A stretch of DNA of 64,000 nucleotides. Source: JBBPZA01 sp038330095 (GTDB taxonomy: Bacteria; Actinomycetota; Thermoleophilia; Solirubrobacterales; Solirubrobacteraceae). How positions within the stretch are numbered: position 1 is the first letter of the stretch; each line of letters opens with the position of its first letter. Position numbers and translations under genes: made by a program. Below are positions 45,744-55,978 of this stretch, piece by piece. The notes beneath the pieces are model-generated. The model was not told where the DNA came from. It did not search any database and saw only the letters and a list, made by a program, of their open reading frames with translations. The stretch is from the NCBI GenBank assembly GCA_038330095.1, contig JBBQNQ010000002.1, positions 11,785-75,784 of the forward strand. The letters run 5' to 3'.

Positions 45744-47021
45744 TCACGGCCTGTGTTGAGCGAGCACGAGCGTGAGCACGGGGTGTGGGCCGGGGGTCGT
45801 GACCGAGAGCGACCCGCCCTCGGCATGGGCCAGCGCCCGGGCGAGCGAGAGGCCTATCCCGTGCCCGTCGGTCGAGCCGGTGCGCCGGGCGAACGCGAGC
45901 TCCGGGTCGCCCTCGAAACCCTTGCCCTCGTCGGCGACGTCGATGGCCAGCCAGCCGTCGACCTCGCGGACCGAGACGGTCACTAGACCCTCGCCGTGGC
46001 GAAGGGCGTTCTCGACCAGGACGTCGAGGATCTCCGTCACCACCCGAGGGGCTGCACCGGCCACGGGCCGGGTGGGGCGCACGAGCGACCTCAGCGGCCG
46101 GCCGGCGGCCGCAAGCGGACCACGCCAGCGGGTTTCGAGCTCGTCGAGCAGCCTTCGCAGCTCCGTCTCGGCCTCCCTGTCGGGGCGGTCGCGCGCGACG
46201 CTGAGCAGCGTGTCGATCGTGGTCTGGAGGCGGTCCACCTGGGCGAGCGCCGCGGGGATCTCGGCCGAGCGATCGCCTCGCAGCTGCATCCCCTCGAGCT
46301 CGATGCGCAGCGCCGCCAGGGGCGTGCGCAGCTGATGGGAGGCGTCCGCGCTGAACGCGCGCTCGCGGCTGATGAGATCGTCGAGGCGCTTCGCGGTGGC
46401 GTCCAGGGCTACGGCGACCGCGTCGACCTCCGGGATGTCGGCGTGCGGCGCGCGCGCCGAGAAGTCGCCCTCCCCGAGCTCGCGGGCGGCGCCGGCCAGG
46501 CGCTCGAGCGGGCGCGCGAGCCGCCGCCCGATCACCAGCGCGGCCACGACCGCCAGCGCGACCACTGCACCCCCGATCGCCGCGAGCAGCAGCCACGCTG
46601 CCCGCGTGTCGCGCGCCGCCTCGGTGTCATCGCGCTCGGCGCGTACCGCCCCGGCCACGCGCTCGTTGACGAGCAGCGGCACCGCCACGACGAGGTGGCC
46701 GCCCTCGAGGTGGTCTGCCGGCCGGCCGGTTGCCAGGGTCGAGCGCACGAGCGCGTCCCCGCCCGCCGGCCCCACGCCGGCCACCCGGCGGCCGTTCAGC
46801 CGGTAGACCCCCAGCCGGTCCACGCTGCGAGGCAGCTCGATCGCGTCGCTCCGGCCCGCCCCGATGTCGATGCCGCGGGTCGCGGCGATCGTGTCGCGCT
46901 GGAGGCGCACCAGGTCCTCGTCGTAGTAGGAGCGCTTCAGGACCAGCCCCAGGGGCACCGCGAACAGCGTCACCGCCGCGGCGGCCACGCCGGCGATGGC
47001 CATCACCACGCGACGCCTCAC
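45744..47021 (-). CDS. Sensor histidine kinase
   Basis: 425 residues from GTG 47021; the frame stays open further upstream but that part has no membrane or conserved features. There are two membrane helices (AIAGVAAAAVTLFAVPLGLV and WLLLAAIGGAVVALAVVAAL), a periplasmic sensor of about 130 residues between them, and a HAMP-like region (GRRLARPLERLAGAARELG). The phospho-accepting His is in FSADASHQLRTPLAALRIEL and the ATP domain has NALRHGEG and GHGIGLSLARALAHAEGG. No response regulator is adjacent. It is divergent from the lipoprotein/ABC operon. Confidence 0.93.
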   Translation of the reverse strand: MRRRVVMAIAGVAAAAVTLFAVPLGLVLKRSYYDEDLVRLQRDTIAATRGIDIGAGRSDAIELPRSVDRLGVYRLNGRRVAGVGPAGGDALVRSTLATGRPADHLEGGHLVVAVPLLVNERVAGAVRAERDDTEAARDTRAAWLLLAAIGGAVVALAVVAALVIGRRLARPLERLAGAARELGEGDFSARAPHADIPEVDAVAVALDATAKRLDDLISRERAFSADASHQLRTPLAALRIELEGMQLRGDRSAEIPAALAQVDRLQTTIDTLLSVARDRPDREAETELRRLLDELETRWRGPLAAAGRPLRSLVRPTRPVAGAAPRVVTEILDVLVENALRHGEGLVTVSVREVDGWLAIDVADEGKGFEGDPELAFARRTGSTDGHGIGLSLARALAHAEGGSLSVTTPGPHPVLTLVLAQHRP

Positions 47022-47106
47022 GGCACCGGCGAGCGGGGGCCGGCGGCGCTCGCGTCCATGGACGGACCGTAGCGGCGCAAGGTGCTCATCCAGATTGCCC
47101 GGGAAG

Positions 47107-47126
47107 CTTTGACCCGACGTTGACCC
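47107..47126. promoter_or_regulatory. 11-bp direct repeat GGTCAA-N5-GGTCAA (minus), candidate response-regulator site
   Basis: On the plus strand TTGACC occurs at 47109-47114 and 47120-47125, exactly 11 bases apart. Read on the minus strand it is GGTCAACGTCGGGTCAAAG. The same element with two mismatches (GGTCAACGGCCGGTCAAAG) is found at 63420-63438 before the second response regulator. It lies 43 bases before the lipoprotein start and 88 bases from the kinase start. Confidence 0.55.
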
Positions 47127-47169
47127 ACCTGCGTCCGGGCGCTCACCTGGCCCCCGTACGGTCGCCTCC

Positions 47170-47759
<590 letters not shown>

Positions 47760-47763
<4 letters not shown>

Positions 47764-48425
47764 CCGCTGCGCTGGAGGGCGAGAGCCTTTACCGGTTCTT
47801 CCACGCCGGCGACGACGAGACGCTCGCCCTGCAGGGCGTGACGCTCGCCGTCGAGGCGGGCGAGATGGTGGCGGTGACCGGGCCATCGGGCTCGGGCAAG
47901 TCCACCCTGCTCGCCTGCCTGGCCGGTCTGGACGAGCCCGACGGAGGCATGGTCCGCGTCGCCGGGGAGCGGCTCTCGCGTCGCAGCGAGGAGGAGCGCG
48001 CGGATCTTCGTGCGCGCCGGCTCGGCATGCTCTACCAGCAGGCCAATCTGGTCGGCCATCTCTCGGTGGCCGGAAACGTCGCGCTCGCGCAGAGGCTGGG
48101 GCGACACACCAAGGGCGCGGACTGGCGCGCCGAGATCCTCGAGCGGTGCGGCATCGCCGAGCGCGCACACGGCCGGCCCCAGCAGCTGTCCGGCGGCGAG
48201 CTGGCCCGCGCCGGGCTCGCGGTCGCGATCGCGAACGATCCCCCGGTGATACTCGCGGACGAGCCGACCGGCGAGCTCGACGAGGTCACGGCCACCCGAA
48301 TCCTCTCGATGCTGCGCGACCGTGCCGAGAACGGGGCCGCAGTGCTCGTGGTCACCCACGACCCGGACGTCGCCGCAGTGGTCGACCGGGAGATCCGCCT
48401 GCGCGACGGCAGGGTGCAGGCATGA
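47760..48425 (+). CDS. ABC transporter ATPase (MacB/LolD type)
   Basis: 221 residues. Walker A GPSGSGKSTLL, Q-loop MLYQQANL, signature LSGGELARAGLAVAI, Walker B VILADEPTGELDE and H-loop VTHDP are intact. It has the length and motifs of LolD/MacB-type ATPases. ATG overlaps the lipoprotein stop and its own stop overlaps the next ATPase start, so lipoprotein, two ATPases and permease are one transcription unit. Confidence 0.95.
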
Positions 48426-49105
48426 GCTCGCGCGAACCGCTCGTCCGCTGCGAGGGCGCAGCTCGCACCTACGGCAGCGGCTCGGCCGCCACCGTCGCGC
48501 TCCAGCCGACCGACTGCACCGTGTGGCCGGGCGCGCGCATCGCGCTGGTCGGCCCCTCGGGCTCGGGCAAGTCGACGCTCCTTCACCTCATGGCCGGCCT
48601 CGACGATCCGACCGTCGGCTCCGTCACCTGGCCGGGGATCGGGTCGCGTCCCGCTCTGCGGCCAGGACCAGTGGCCGTGGTCTTCCAGGGCCCCAGCCTG
48701 CTGCCACCGCTCACCGTCGAGGAGAACGTCGCCCTGCCGCGCGTCCTGGACGGCCGCAGCGACGTCGAGGCCCACGTCCAGGCACGCGCCGCGCTGCGCG
48801 CGCTCGATCTGCTCGAGCTCGCCGGCAAGCTTCCCGAGGAGATCTCGGGCGGCCAGGCCCAGCGCGTCGCGGTCGCTCGCGCGCTCGCCGGCGAGCCGTC
48901 GCTGATCCTCGCCGACGAGCCCACGGGCCAGCTCGACCGCAAGAGCGGGGCGGCCGTCGTGGACGTCCTCCTCAGCGCCGCCGAGCACTCCGGCGCCGCG
49001 CTCGTCATCGCCACCCACGATCCCACGGTCGCCGGCCGCGTTCCCGACCGCTGGGAGATGCACAGTGGTCGCCTGGTCGCCGGCGTAGAGGCGGTGAAGG
49101 CATGA
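48422..49105 (+). CDS. Second ABC transporter ATPase (MacB/LolD type)
   Basis: 227 residues from ATG 48422. Walker A GPSGSGKSTLLHLMAG, Q-loop VFQGPSLLPPLTV, signature ISGGQAQRVAVARAL, Walker B LILADEPTGQLDR and H-loop ATHDP are intact. It differs enough from the preceding ATPase to be a heterodimer partner rather than a recent duplicate. It ends overlapping the permease start. Confidence 0.95.
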   Translation: MSSREPLVRCEGAARTYGSGSAATVALQPTDCTVWPGARIALVGPSGSGKSTLLHLMAGLDDPTVGSVTWPGIGSRPALRPGPVAVVFQGPSLLPPLTVEENVALPRVLDGRSDVEAHVQARAALRALDLLELAGKLPEEISGGQAQRVAVARALAGEPSLILADEPTGQLDRKSGAAVVDVLLSAAEHSGAALVIATHDPTVAGRVPDRWEMHSGRLVAGVEAVKA

Positions 49106-51750
49106 TCGCGCTCACCTGGCTGCGCGGGCTGCTCGCGCACCGCCGCGACCGCCTTCTGGCGACCGCCGCGGGGGTCGCCGTCGGCGTGGCCCTGCTGGCC
49201 TCGATCGGCACCTTCCTCTCCTCGACCAACTCGAAGATGACCCAGCGCGCAGCGGCTCGCGTGCCGGTGGACTGGCAGGTCGAGGGTCGCAACGGCACGC
49301 GACCGGCGGACCTGCTCGCCAAGGTCTCACGACAGCCCGGGGTGACCAAGGCGCTGCCCGTCGGCTTCGCCAACACCTCCGGGCTGCAAGCGACCACGGG
49401 CGGATCGGTTCAGCGGACCGGGCCGGGCAAGGTGCTCGGCCTGCCCGCCGGTTACGCCCGCGCCTTCCCCGGTGAGCTCCGCACGCTCTCGGGTGCCGGC
49501 ACCGGCGCGCTCCTCGCCCAGCAGACCGCGGCCAACCTCCACGCCAAGCCGGGCGACGTGGTGAGCATCGGCCGTCCGGGTAAGCCCGATGCGAAGGTCA
49601 AGGTCGCCGGGGTCGTCGACCTGCCCGCAGCCGATTCTCTCTTCCAGCAGGTGGGCGCCCCGGCGGGCGCTCAACCGCAGGCGCCGCCCGACAACGTCGT
49701 GCTCCTCCCCCAGCCGCTCTTCGCAAGCGTGGAGTCGGGGTCGCCCGTCACGACGCAGATCCACGCGTCGCTCTCGCGAGCGCTGCCCGCGAGCCCGGGC
49801 GCCGCCTTCGATGCGGTATCGGGCAACGCTCGCAACCTGGAGACCGGGCTCGCGGGCGGCGGGCTGGTCGGCGACAACCTGGGCACCGTCCTCGACAAGG
49901 CGCGCCAGGACGCGCTCTACGCGCAGCTGCTGTTCCTCTTCCTCGGCGTCCCGGGCGCGATCCTCGCCGGGCTGATCACCGCGTCGATCGCCTCGGCGGG
50001 GGCCGACCGGCGGCGACGCGACGCCGCGCTGCTGCGCACGCGCGGCGCCTCCACGCGCCAGCTCGTGCGCGTCGGCCTAGCGGAGACCGCCGTGGCGGGT
50101 GGCGCGGGCGTGGCCGCAGGGCTCGGCGCCGCGCTGATCATCGGCTCGGCCGCGTTCGGGACCGCCAGCTTCGGCGCGAGCACGCAGTCGGCGATCCTCT
50201 GGGCCGGCGGCGCGGCGGTGGCGGGGATGGCCATCGCGGCGGCCTCCATCGCCCTGCCGTCATGGCGTGACGCTAGAGGACTGACCGTCGCCGGCCAGCG
50301 CCGGCAGATCGGGCGGCGCGAGCGTTCCCCCTGGTGGGCCCGCTACGGGCTGGACTTCGTCGCCCTCGCCGGCGCCGCGTTCGTCTACTGGCAGGCCTCT
50401 AAGAACGGCTACCAGCTCGTGCTCGCCCCCGAGGGCGTGCCCCAGGTGTCGGTCAACTGGTACGCGCTGCTGGCGCCGGTCCTGGGCTGGATCGGCGCGG
50501 GCCTGCTCACCTACCGCCTCGCCGACCTGGTCCTCTCTCGCGGCCGCGCCCCGCTGCGCAGGCTGCTGCGGCCCGTCGCCGGCGAGCTGGCGGCCACGGT
50601 GGCGGCGACGATGGGCCGCCAGCGGAAGCTGCTCGCCAGCGCCGTGACGCTCGTCGCGCTGACCGCGGCCTTCGCGGGCTCCACCGCGGTCTTCAACTCC
50701 ACCTACCAGCAGCAGGCCGAGGCCGACGCGCGCCTGTCCAACGGCGCCGACGTGACGGTGACCGAGTCACCGGGCGTCGCCGTCGGGCCGCAGGGCGCCG
50801 CGCCGCTCGCAAAGGTCCCCGGGGTCAAGAGCGTCGAGCCGCTCCAGCACCGCTTCGCCTACGTGGGAGCAGACCTCCAGGACCTCTACGGCGTGCGCCC
50901 GCAGACCATCGCCGCGGCGGGCAAGCTGCAGAACGGCTGGTTTCAGGGCGGGAGCGCAAAGGGGCTGATGGACAAGCTGGCCAAGCAGCCCAACGGCGTC
51001 CTGGTCTCCGCCGAGACCGTCAAGGACTTCCAGCTCTCCCCGGGCGACATGCTGCGCCTGCGCCTGCAGAACGGCAAGACCAAGCAGTTCACGACCGTTC
51101 CCTTCCGCTACGTCGGGGTGGCCAAGGAGTTCCCGACCGCGCCGAAGGACTCGTTCTTCGTCGCCAACTCCGACTACGTGAGCAAGGCCACGGGCAGCAA
51201 TGCCGTCGGCGCCTTCCTCATCCAGACCGACGGAACCAACCCGGGCACCATCGCCCAGCGCATCCGCGGGCGGGTCGGCACCACCGCCCAGGTCACCGAT
51301 CTGGTCAACCAGCGCAAGGTCGTGGGCTCGAACCTGACGGCGGTGGAGCTCTCCGGGCTCACCAAGGTGGAGCTCGGCTTCGCACTGGTGCTCGCGGCGG
51401 CGGCCTCCGGGCTGGCGCTCGGCCTGGGCTTCCAGGAGCGCAAGCGCACCTTCGCCATCGCCAGCGCGCTGGGCGCCAAGGCGCGGCAGCTCGGCGGCTT
51501 CGTGTGGAGCGAGTCGGCCTTCGTCACCGGCGGCGGTCTGGTCCTCGGCACGCTCATCGCGGTGGCGATCTCCGACATGCTCGTCAAGGTCCTCACCGGT
51601 GTCTTCGATCCGCCGCCCGACACCCTGGCGGTGCCCTGGACATACCTGGCCGGCGTGCTCGTCCTCACGTGCTCCGCGGTCGGGCTCGCCGGAGCGCTCA
51701 CCCTGCGGTCGCTGCGCCGTCCAGCCATCGACGAGCTGCGCGACCTCTGA
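49102..51750 (+). CDS. FtsX/MacB-type ABC permease, double FtsX domain
   Basis: 882 residues from ATG 49102. An N-terminal membrane helix (ATAAGVAVGVALLASIGTFL) precedes a periplasmic domain of about 240 residues. Helices around residues 270-400 (LFLFLGVPGAILAGLITASI, GLGAALIIGSAAFG) form the first FtsX domain, and a second set with its own outside domain ends in ALVLAAAASGLALGLGF and LVLGTLIAVAISDML. One gene holds both halves, so with the two different ATPases a 2+1 complex is likely, exporting lipoproteins, peptides or lipids or acting mechanically on the envelope. Confidence 0.9.
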   Translation: MIALTWLRGLLAHRRDRLLATAAGVAVGVALLASIGTFLSSTNSKMTQRAAARVPVDWQVEGRNGTRPADLLAKVSRQPGVTKALPVGFANTSGLQATTGGSVQRTGPGKVLGLPAGYARAFPGELRTLSGAGTGALLAQQTAANLHAKPGDVVSIGRPGKPDAKVKVAGVVDLPAADSLFQQVGAPAGAQPQAPPDNVVLLPQPLFASVESGSPVTTQIHASLSRALPASPGAAFDAVSGNARNLETGLAGGGLVGDNLGTVLDKARQDALYAQLLFLFLGVPGAILAGLITASIASAGADRRRRDAALLRTRGASTRQLVRVGLAETAVAGGAGVAAGLGAALIIGSAAFGTASFGASTQSAILWAGGAAVAGMAIAAASIALPSWRDARGLTVAGQRRQIGRRERSPWWARYGLDFVALAGAAFVYWQASKNGYQLVLAPEGVPQVSVNWYALLAPVLGWIGAGLLTYRLADLVLSRGRAPLRRLLRPVAGELAATVAATMGRQRKLLASAVTLVALTAAFAGSTAVFNSTYQQQAEADARLSNGADVTVTESPGVAVGPQGAAPLAKVPGVKSVEPLQHRFAYVGADLQDLYGVRPQTIAAAGKLQNGWFQGGSAKGLMDKLAKQPNGVLVSAETVKDFQLSPGDMLRLRLQNGKTKQFTTVPFRYVGVAKEFPTAPKDSFFVANSDYVSKATGSNAVGAFLIQTDGTNPGTIAQRIRGRVGTTAQVTDLVNQRKVVGSNLTAVELSGLTKVELGFALVLAAAASGLALGLGFQERKRTFAIASALGAKARQLGGFVWSESAFVTGGGLVLGTLIAVAISDMLVKVLTGVFDPPPDTLAVPWTYLAGVLVLTCSAVGLAGALTLRSLRRPAIDELRDL

Positions 51751-51755
51751 GTCGC

Positions 51756-53099
51756 GTGGAGTCGCACGAGGGCGTCCTCGAGGGCGTCGGGCCCTCGCGG
51801 GTCGGAATCGCGCGATCGTGGATGGAGTGGGCCCGCGGCCCGGTGGCCGCGCTGGGCCTGCTCGTCCTCGTGGCGGTGACCGTGCGGGTGGCGCTGGCGG
51901 CCGCGGCGGCGCCGTCGTTCCTCGTGCCCGCGAGCCGAGGGGGCTTTCCCGGCTGGCTGGCCGGACCGTTGCCGGGGGGGCCGGATCTCACCCCCACCGG
52001 GTTCGGCATCGGGCTCGCGCTGCAGTTCGGCGGCTACCTCGCCGTCCTCTGGGGGTGGCGGGCGATCTCACCGCGCGTCCTGCTGGGGGCAGTGGTGCTC
52101 CTTCATCTCATCGTCCTGCTGGCACCGCCGCTGCTGTCGGCCGACGTGTTCGGCTACCTCGACTACGCGCATCTCGGCACCACCGGCATCGACCCCTATG
52201 TCCACGGAGCCGCCGCCGATCCCACCGGCGTCCTGCGGCCGTTCGTGCGCTGGCACGACATCCCCAGCCCCTACGGGCCGCTGTTCACGCTCGCCTCCTA
52301 CGGGCTGGCTCCTCTCGGGCCCGGCGGCGGGCTGTGGACGCTGAAGGTGCTGACCGCGCTCTGCAGCCTGGGCTGCGTCGCCCTGACGTGGTCGATCGCG
52401 AAGGGGCTCGGCCGACCCGCCGTGGCGGCCGCGGCGTTCGTGGGCCTCAACCCGTTCCTCCTCCTGTTCGCGGTAGGCGGCGCGCACAACGACCTGCTCG
52501 TGGTGCTCCTGACCCTCGCCGGGGTCGCCTGCGTGGTAAGCACCAAGGAGCGGGGCGCCGCCGCAAGCATCGTGGCAGCCGCCGGGATGAAGGCTTCGGC
52601 GGGACTGGTGGCGCCCTTCATGCTCGTCGCCGCCCGGCCCGCCGCCCGCCGCCGGATGATCGCCACGGGGCTGGTAGCGGTCGCCGTGCTCGGCGCCATC
52701 GCCGTAGCGGGCTTCGGGACGCACGCCTTCGATTTCCTGAATCAGATCTCCAGTCAGCAGCGCCTCGTCGCGACGCGCAGCGTGCCCAACCGGCTGGCCC
52801 TCCTGATCGGCTTCTCGGGGGAAGATGCAGGGGTTCGCCTCACCGCCCATGCCCTGCTCGCGATCGGGCTCGGCGTCGCGTTCGTTCGCGCGCTGCGAGG
52901 GGCCGACTGGATCTCCTGCGCCGGCTGGGCGACGCTCACGGTGCTGGTGACGACGACCTGGCTGCTGCCCTGGTACGTCGTGTGGCTGACTCCCCTTGCG
53001 GCGCTCGGCAGCGATCGTCGACTGCGCGTCGCCACCCTCTGCCTCTGCGCCTACCTAGTGTGGATGTTCCAGCCGGCGGCCCTAGTCCTCGGAACCTAA
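51756..53099 (+). CDS. GT-C mannosyltransferase-like membrane protein (MptB/GT87 type)
   Basis: 447 residues from GTG 51756, 5 bases after the permease gene. About ten membrane helices are seen (for example VAALGLLVLVAVTVRVALAA and LLGAVVLLHLIVLLAPPLLS). The first loop has SADVFGYLDYAHLGTTGIDP with the acidic residue pair expected in polyprenol-phosphate-dependent GT-C enzymes, and YGPLFTLASYGLAPLG follows. Similar proteins are the alpha-1,6-mannosyltransferases of actinobacteria. Acts on the outer side of the membrane using a lipid-linked sugar. Confidence 0.8.
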   Translation: MESHEGVLEGVGPSRVGIARSWMEWARGPVAALGLLVLVAVTVRVALAAAAAPSFLVPASRGGFPGWLAGPLPGGPDLTPTGFGIGLALQFGGYLAVLWGWRAISPRVLLGAVVLLHLIVLLAPPLLSADVFGYLDYAHLGTTGIDPYVHGAAADPTGVLRPFVRWHDIPSPYGPLFTLASYGLAPLGPGGGLWTLKVLTALCSLGCVALTWSIAKGLGRPAVAAAAFVGLNPFLLLFAVGGAHNDLLVVLLTLAGVACVVSTKERGAAASIVAAAGMKASAGLVAPFMLVAARPAARRRMIATGLVAVAVLGAIAVAGFGTHAFDFLNQISSQQRLVATRSVPNRLALLIGFSGEDAGVRLTAHALLAIGLGVAFVRALRGADWISCAGWATLTVLVTTTWLLPWYVVWLTPLAALGSDRRLRVATLCLCAYLVWMFQPAALVLGT

Positions 53100-53121
53100 C
53101 GCGCGGCCCGCGCGCCGACGG

Positions 53122-53148
53122 CTAACCGGACGCCAACGATCGGGCAAC
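53122..53148 (+). promoter_or_regulatory. Triple 11-bp direct repeat CTAAC/CCAAC/GCAAC upstream of GT39
   Basis: CTAAC at 53122, CCAAC at 53133 and GCAAC at 53144 are exactly 11 bases apart, one helical turn, as for OmpR/PhoB-type regulators binding head to tail. The last copy ends 33 bases before the ATG of the GT39 gene. The CTAAC-N6-CCAAC pair recurs at 55930 and 59019. Confidence 0.55.
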
Positions 53149-53181
53149 CGAGCCTCACCTCGCCTCGGCGACGCTCGGTGC

Positions 53182-54933
53182 ATGGGTGCACCCACGCTCC
53201 CCGCTCGCTCGCGCTGGACGCCGCGCACGGCTGTCGCTCGGCTTCCGGAGGCGTTGAGCTCGCCGAGGGTCAGGGGAATCGCGCGCTCCGGCGCGAGCGT
53301 GTGGGCCCCGGTGCTCGCCGTCACTGCGCTGGCGGCCGTCCTCCGGCTGTCGGCCTTCTCCCCGGTCGGGGCCAATCCCTATTACGACGCGGCCGTGCGA
53401 AGCATGAGCGTCTCGTGGCACAACTTCCTGTTCGGCGCCTTCGAGCCCGGCGGGTCGTTGTCCATCGACAAGCCGCCCGTCGACCTCTGGCTCCAGGTCG
53501 CGAGCGTGAAGCTCCTGGGCTTCGGCTCGTCCCAGCTGCGCCTGCCGGCGGCGCTCGCCGGGATCGCCGCCGTCCCGCTGCTCTATGCGGTCCTTCGCTC
53601 GACCGGCGGTCGGCTCGCGGCGGGGATCGGCGCGCTCGCGCTGGCGGTGCTCCCCATAGCGGTGCTCACCGACCGCAGCGACACGATGGACTCGCTGATG
53701 ATGGCCCTCGACGTGCTCGCGGCGTGGCTGGCGCTGCGCGCCGGGCGCTCAGGGCGCGTCATGCCGCTCCTCCTCGCCGGCGCGGTCATGGGCGTGGCGT
53801 TCAACGTCAAGCTGTTCGAGGCCCTGATCCCCCTCCCTGCGATCGTGGCAATGTTCTGGTTGAGCAGTGCGCAGCCGCGGCTCGTCCGCCTGGGCGCGTT
53901 GACGGCGGCGGGCGCGGCGTTCCTCGCGCTGAGCCTCTCGTGGCTGGCCTTCGTGTCGCTTGCCCCAAGCAGCTCGCGGCCCTTCGCGATCGGCTCGACG
54001 AGCGGCAGCCCGTGGGAGTCGACCTTCGTGTTCAACGGGCTGGACCGGCTCAACCCCACCAAGCACGCGCCGCGCAACGACCTGCCAGGCGCTGCCCGGC
54101 TGATTCGCGCTCAGGGACGGCACTACCGCTCGCTCGTGGGCACCGAGCTGGTGCCCGCCGTCGCGCTGGGGGTGCTCGGCGCGCTCGGCGCCGCCTTGTC
54201 GACCCGGCGTCGCGACGGCGACGAGGTCGCCGCGTTCCGGGCCCACCGGGCCGTCGCCGTGTCGCTCGCCATCTGGCTGCTGACCGGGGTCGTCGTGCTG
54301 AGCACGATGCGCCAGCTTCACCCCCGCTACGTCGAGGTGATCGCCCCGGCCCTCGCGGGCGTGCTCGGGCTGGGGTTGGCCACGCTCGCGCGCGGCGCCT
54401 GGCGCCTGGCCCCCCGCGGACGCGTTGTGGCCCGTGCCGCGGTGGTCGTCGCCGTCGGCGCGGTGGTCCTCGCGCTCCTGTGGGGCCCGTTCAAGGCCTC
54501 CACGCAGCTCGTTCGCGACGGCCGGTCTGACTCGGGGCGGCCCGGAGCGCTGTCGACCAGACGGATCGACCGGCTGAGCCGCTACCTCGCTCCCAGGACC
54601 CGGCGCAACCGGTTCGAGGTCGTCGCGGGCGCAGCCATCCTCGCGGGTCCGCTGATAACCCACGATGCGAGGCCGGTGCTCGTGCTCACCACGATCCGCG
54701 GGCACCGCATCGTCTCGGCGCGTACGCTGCAGTCAGCGGTGCGCCGCGGCGAGGTGCGCTACGCGCTGCTGACCCGCGGCCGCTGCAAGCGCCCGTCACG
54801 TCGCGTGGCGTGCTCGGGCGCGCAGCGCTGGGCGCGCCGGAACGGCACCAAGATCTCCGCCCGGCGCACGGGGCTCCCCCCCAAGTTGGTGCTGCTTCGC
54901 CTCCGCCAGGGAACCAGGAGCGGCGGACGCTGA
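53182..54933 (+). CDS. GT39/ArnT-type membrane glycosyltransferase
   Basis: 583 residues with a dozen membrane helices. NPYYDAAVRSMSVSWHNFLF, GGSLSIDKPPVDLWLQVASV and LTDRSDTMDSLMMALDV are the first-loop and following motifs of the PMT/ArnT (YfhO-like) family that moves a sugar from a polyprenyl phosphate to protein or lipid outside the membrane. A C-terminal soluble domain (residues 440-583, RHYRSLVGTE earlier; ending LPPKLVLLRLRQG) lies outside. The next three genes also concern lipid-linked sugars; the donor may be made by the GT2 gene at 55979. Confidence 0.88.
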   Translation: MGAPTLPARSRWTPRTAVARLPEALSSPRVRGIARSGASVWAPVLAVTALAAVLRLSAFSPVGANPYYDAAVRSMSVSWHNFLFGAFEPGGSLSIDKPPVDLWLQVASVKLLGFGSSQLRLPAALAGIAAVPLLYAVLRSTGGRLAAGIGALALAVLPIAVLTDRSDTMDSLMMALDVLAAWLALRAGRSGRVMPLLLAGAVMGVAFNVKLFEALIPLPAIVAMFWLSSAQPRLVRLGALTAAGAAFLALSLSWLAFVSLAPSSSRPFAIGSTSGSPWESTFVFNGLDRLNPTKHAPRNDLPGAARLIRAQGRHYRSLVGTELVPAVALGVLGALGAALSTRRRDGDEVAAFRAHRAVAVSLAIWLLTGVVVLSTMRQLHPRYVEVIAPALAGVLGLGLATLARGAWRLAPRGRVVARAAVVVAVGAVVLALLWGPFKASTQLVRDGRSDSGRPGALSTRRIDRLSRYLAPRTRRNRFEVVAGAAILAGPLITHDARPVLVLTTIRGHRIVSARTLQSAVRRGEVRYALLTRGRCKRPSRRVACSGAQRWARRNGTKISARRTGLPPKLVLLRLRQGTRSGGR

Positions 54934-54943
54934 CCGCCTGGCT

Positions 54944-55873
54944 TCAGGCGAGCCGTGGGCCCAGCCGGCGACCGGTGAAGAAGCGCACCACCTGCACCGC
55001 CGCCGAGAACCTGCTCGGCGGCCCGGGGTCCGGCGGGTTGGCCCCGGGCCAGGCGTGCGTGCCACCGACGGCCACGATGTGGGCCACCTGCACGCCGCGG
55101 GCAGCGCACGGCGTCCAGTCGAAGCGCACCGACTTGCGCGCGATGACGCGGCGCACGGGCGACCTCGCGCAGCCGTCGCGGCGGGCCCACGCCTCGACCC
55201 ACGGCCGCACGGCCGCCGCATAGTCGGGAGGCCGGCCGTGGTAGGGCACCACCTCGTCTGCGGTGCCGTGGATCTCCAGTACCGAGATCAGCCGCGGCGG
55301 ACTGCATGGACCGTTGTCATAGCGTCCGGCGACCGCCGCGATGGCGGCTATCCGGTCTCCGAGCCGGCACGCCAGGCGCGCAGCGAAGCCTCCGCCGTTG
55401 GAGACCCCCGTCGCGTATACGCGCTTAGGGTCGACGCACAACCGGCGCTCGAGCGTTCGCAGCAGCGTGCGGACGAAGCCGAGGTCGTCGGGGAAACCGT
55501 CGGGATCACCGGCCAGGGTCCAGCGCCGGCGCGAGCGATCGGCCGTCGGGTAGGCGACGATCATCCCGGGCGCGGCCCGCGACAGGCGCGAGTAGGGCTG
55601 CATGGCCGGACCGTTGCCCCCTGCGCCGTGGAAGGCGAGGATCAGCGGAGCCGGCCGTCGCAGGCCCGCCGGGACGTGGACGAGGGCCGAGCGGGGCCGG
55701 CCGCCGACGGTGACCGTTACCGGTAGGTCTCCGGACCGGACGCCCGCGCAGCGGCTCGCCGCGGTCGGACCGGCCGCCGGCGAGCGACTCGCGCTCCAGG
55801 CCACCAGGAGCAGCGCGAGCACGAGGTAGGACGCCGGCACCAGGGCACGGGGGTGGGCGCGGAGCGCTCGCAC
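54944..55873 (-). CDS. Secreted PHB-depolymerase-type esterase (LpqC-like)
   Basis: 309 residues from GTG 55873. An N-terminal signal/anchor helix (VPASYLVLALLLVAWSASRS) is followed by an alpha/beta hydrolase. LILAFHGAGGNGPAM is the oxyanion region, YATGVSNGGGFAARL the Ser elbow, LEIHGTADEVVPYHG the Asp region and VGGTHAWPGA the His. This is the esterase-PHB family whose actinobacterial members (LpqC-like) cut feruloyl, acetyl or hydroxyalkanoate esters. Convergent with GT39 and divergent from the GT2 gene. Confidence 0.85.
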   Translation of the reverse strand: MRALRAHPRALVPASYLVLALLLVAWSASRSPAAGPTAASRCAGVRSGDLPVTVTVGGRPRSALVHVPAGLRRPAPLILAFHGAGGNGPAMQPYSRLSRAAPGMIVAYPTADRSRRRWTLAGDPDGFPDDLGFVRTLLRTLERRLCVDPKRVYATGVSNGGGFAARLACRLGDRIAAIAAVAGRYDNGPCSPPRLISVLEIHGTADEVVPYHGRPPDYAAAVRPWVEAWARRDGCARSPVRRVIARKSVRFDWTPCAARGVQVAHIVAVGGTHAWPGANPPDPGPPSRFSAAVQVVRFFTGRRLGPRLA

Positions 55874-55918
55874 CGGCGGCAACCTAGCGGCTGGTCGAGC
55901 GGCGTGGGCCGGCGCGAT

Positions 55919-55956
55919 CCAACAGGGCCCTAACGCGGCGCCAACCGCGGCCCACC
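55919..55956. promoter_or_regulatory. Four-fold 11-bp direct repeat CCAAC/CTAAC/CCAAC/CCACC
   Basis: CCAAC at 55919, CTAAC at 55930, CCAAC at 55941 and an imperfect CCACC at 55952 have exact 11-base steps in the 105-base gap between the esterase and the GT2 gene. The last copy ends 22 bases before the GT2 ATG. It matches the sites at 53122 and 59019, and could act in both directions. Confidence 0.55.
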
Positions 55957-55978
55957 GCCCGCGCCGGATCATCGCCGC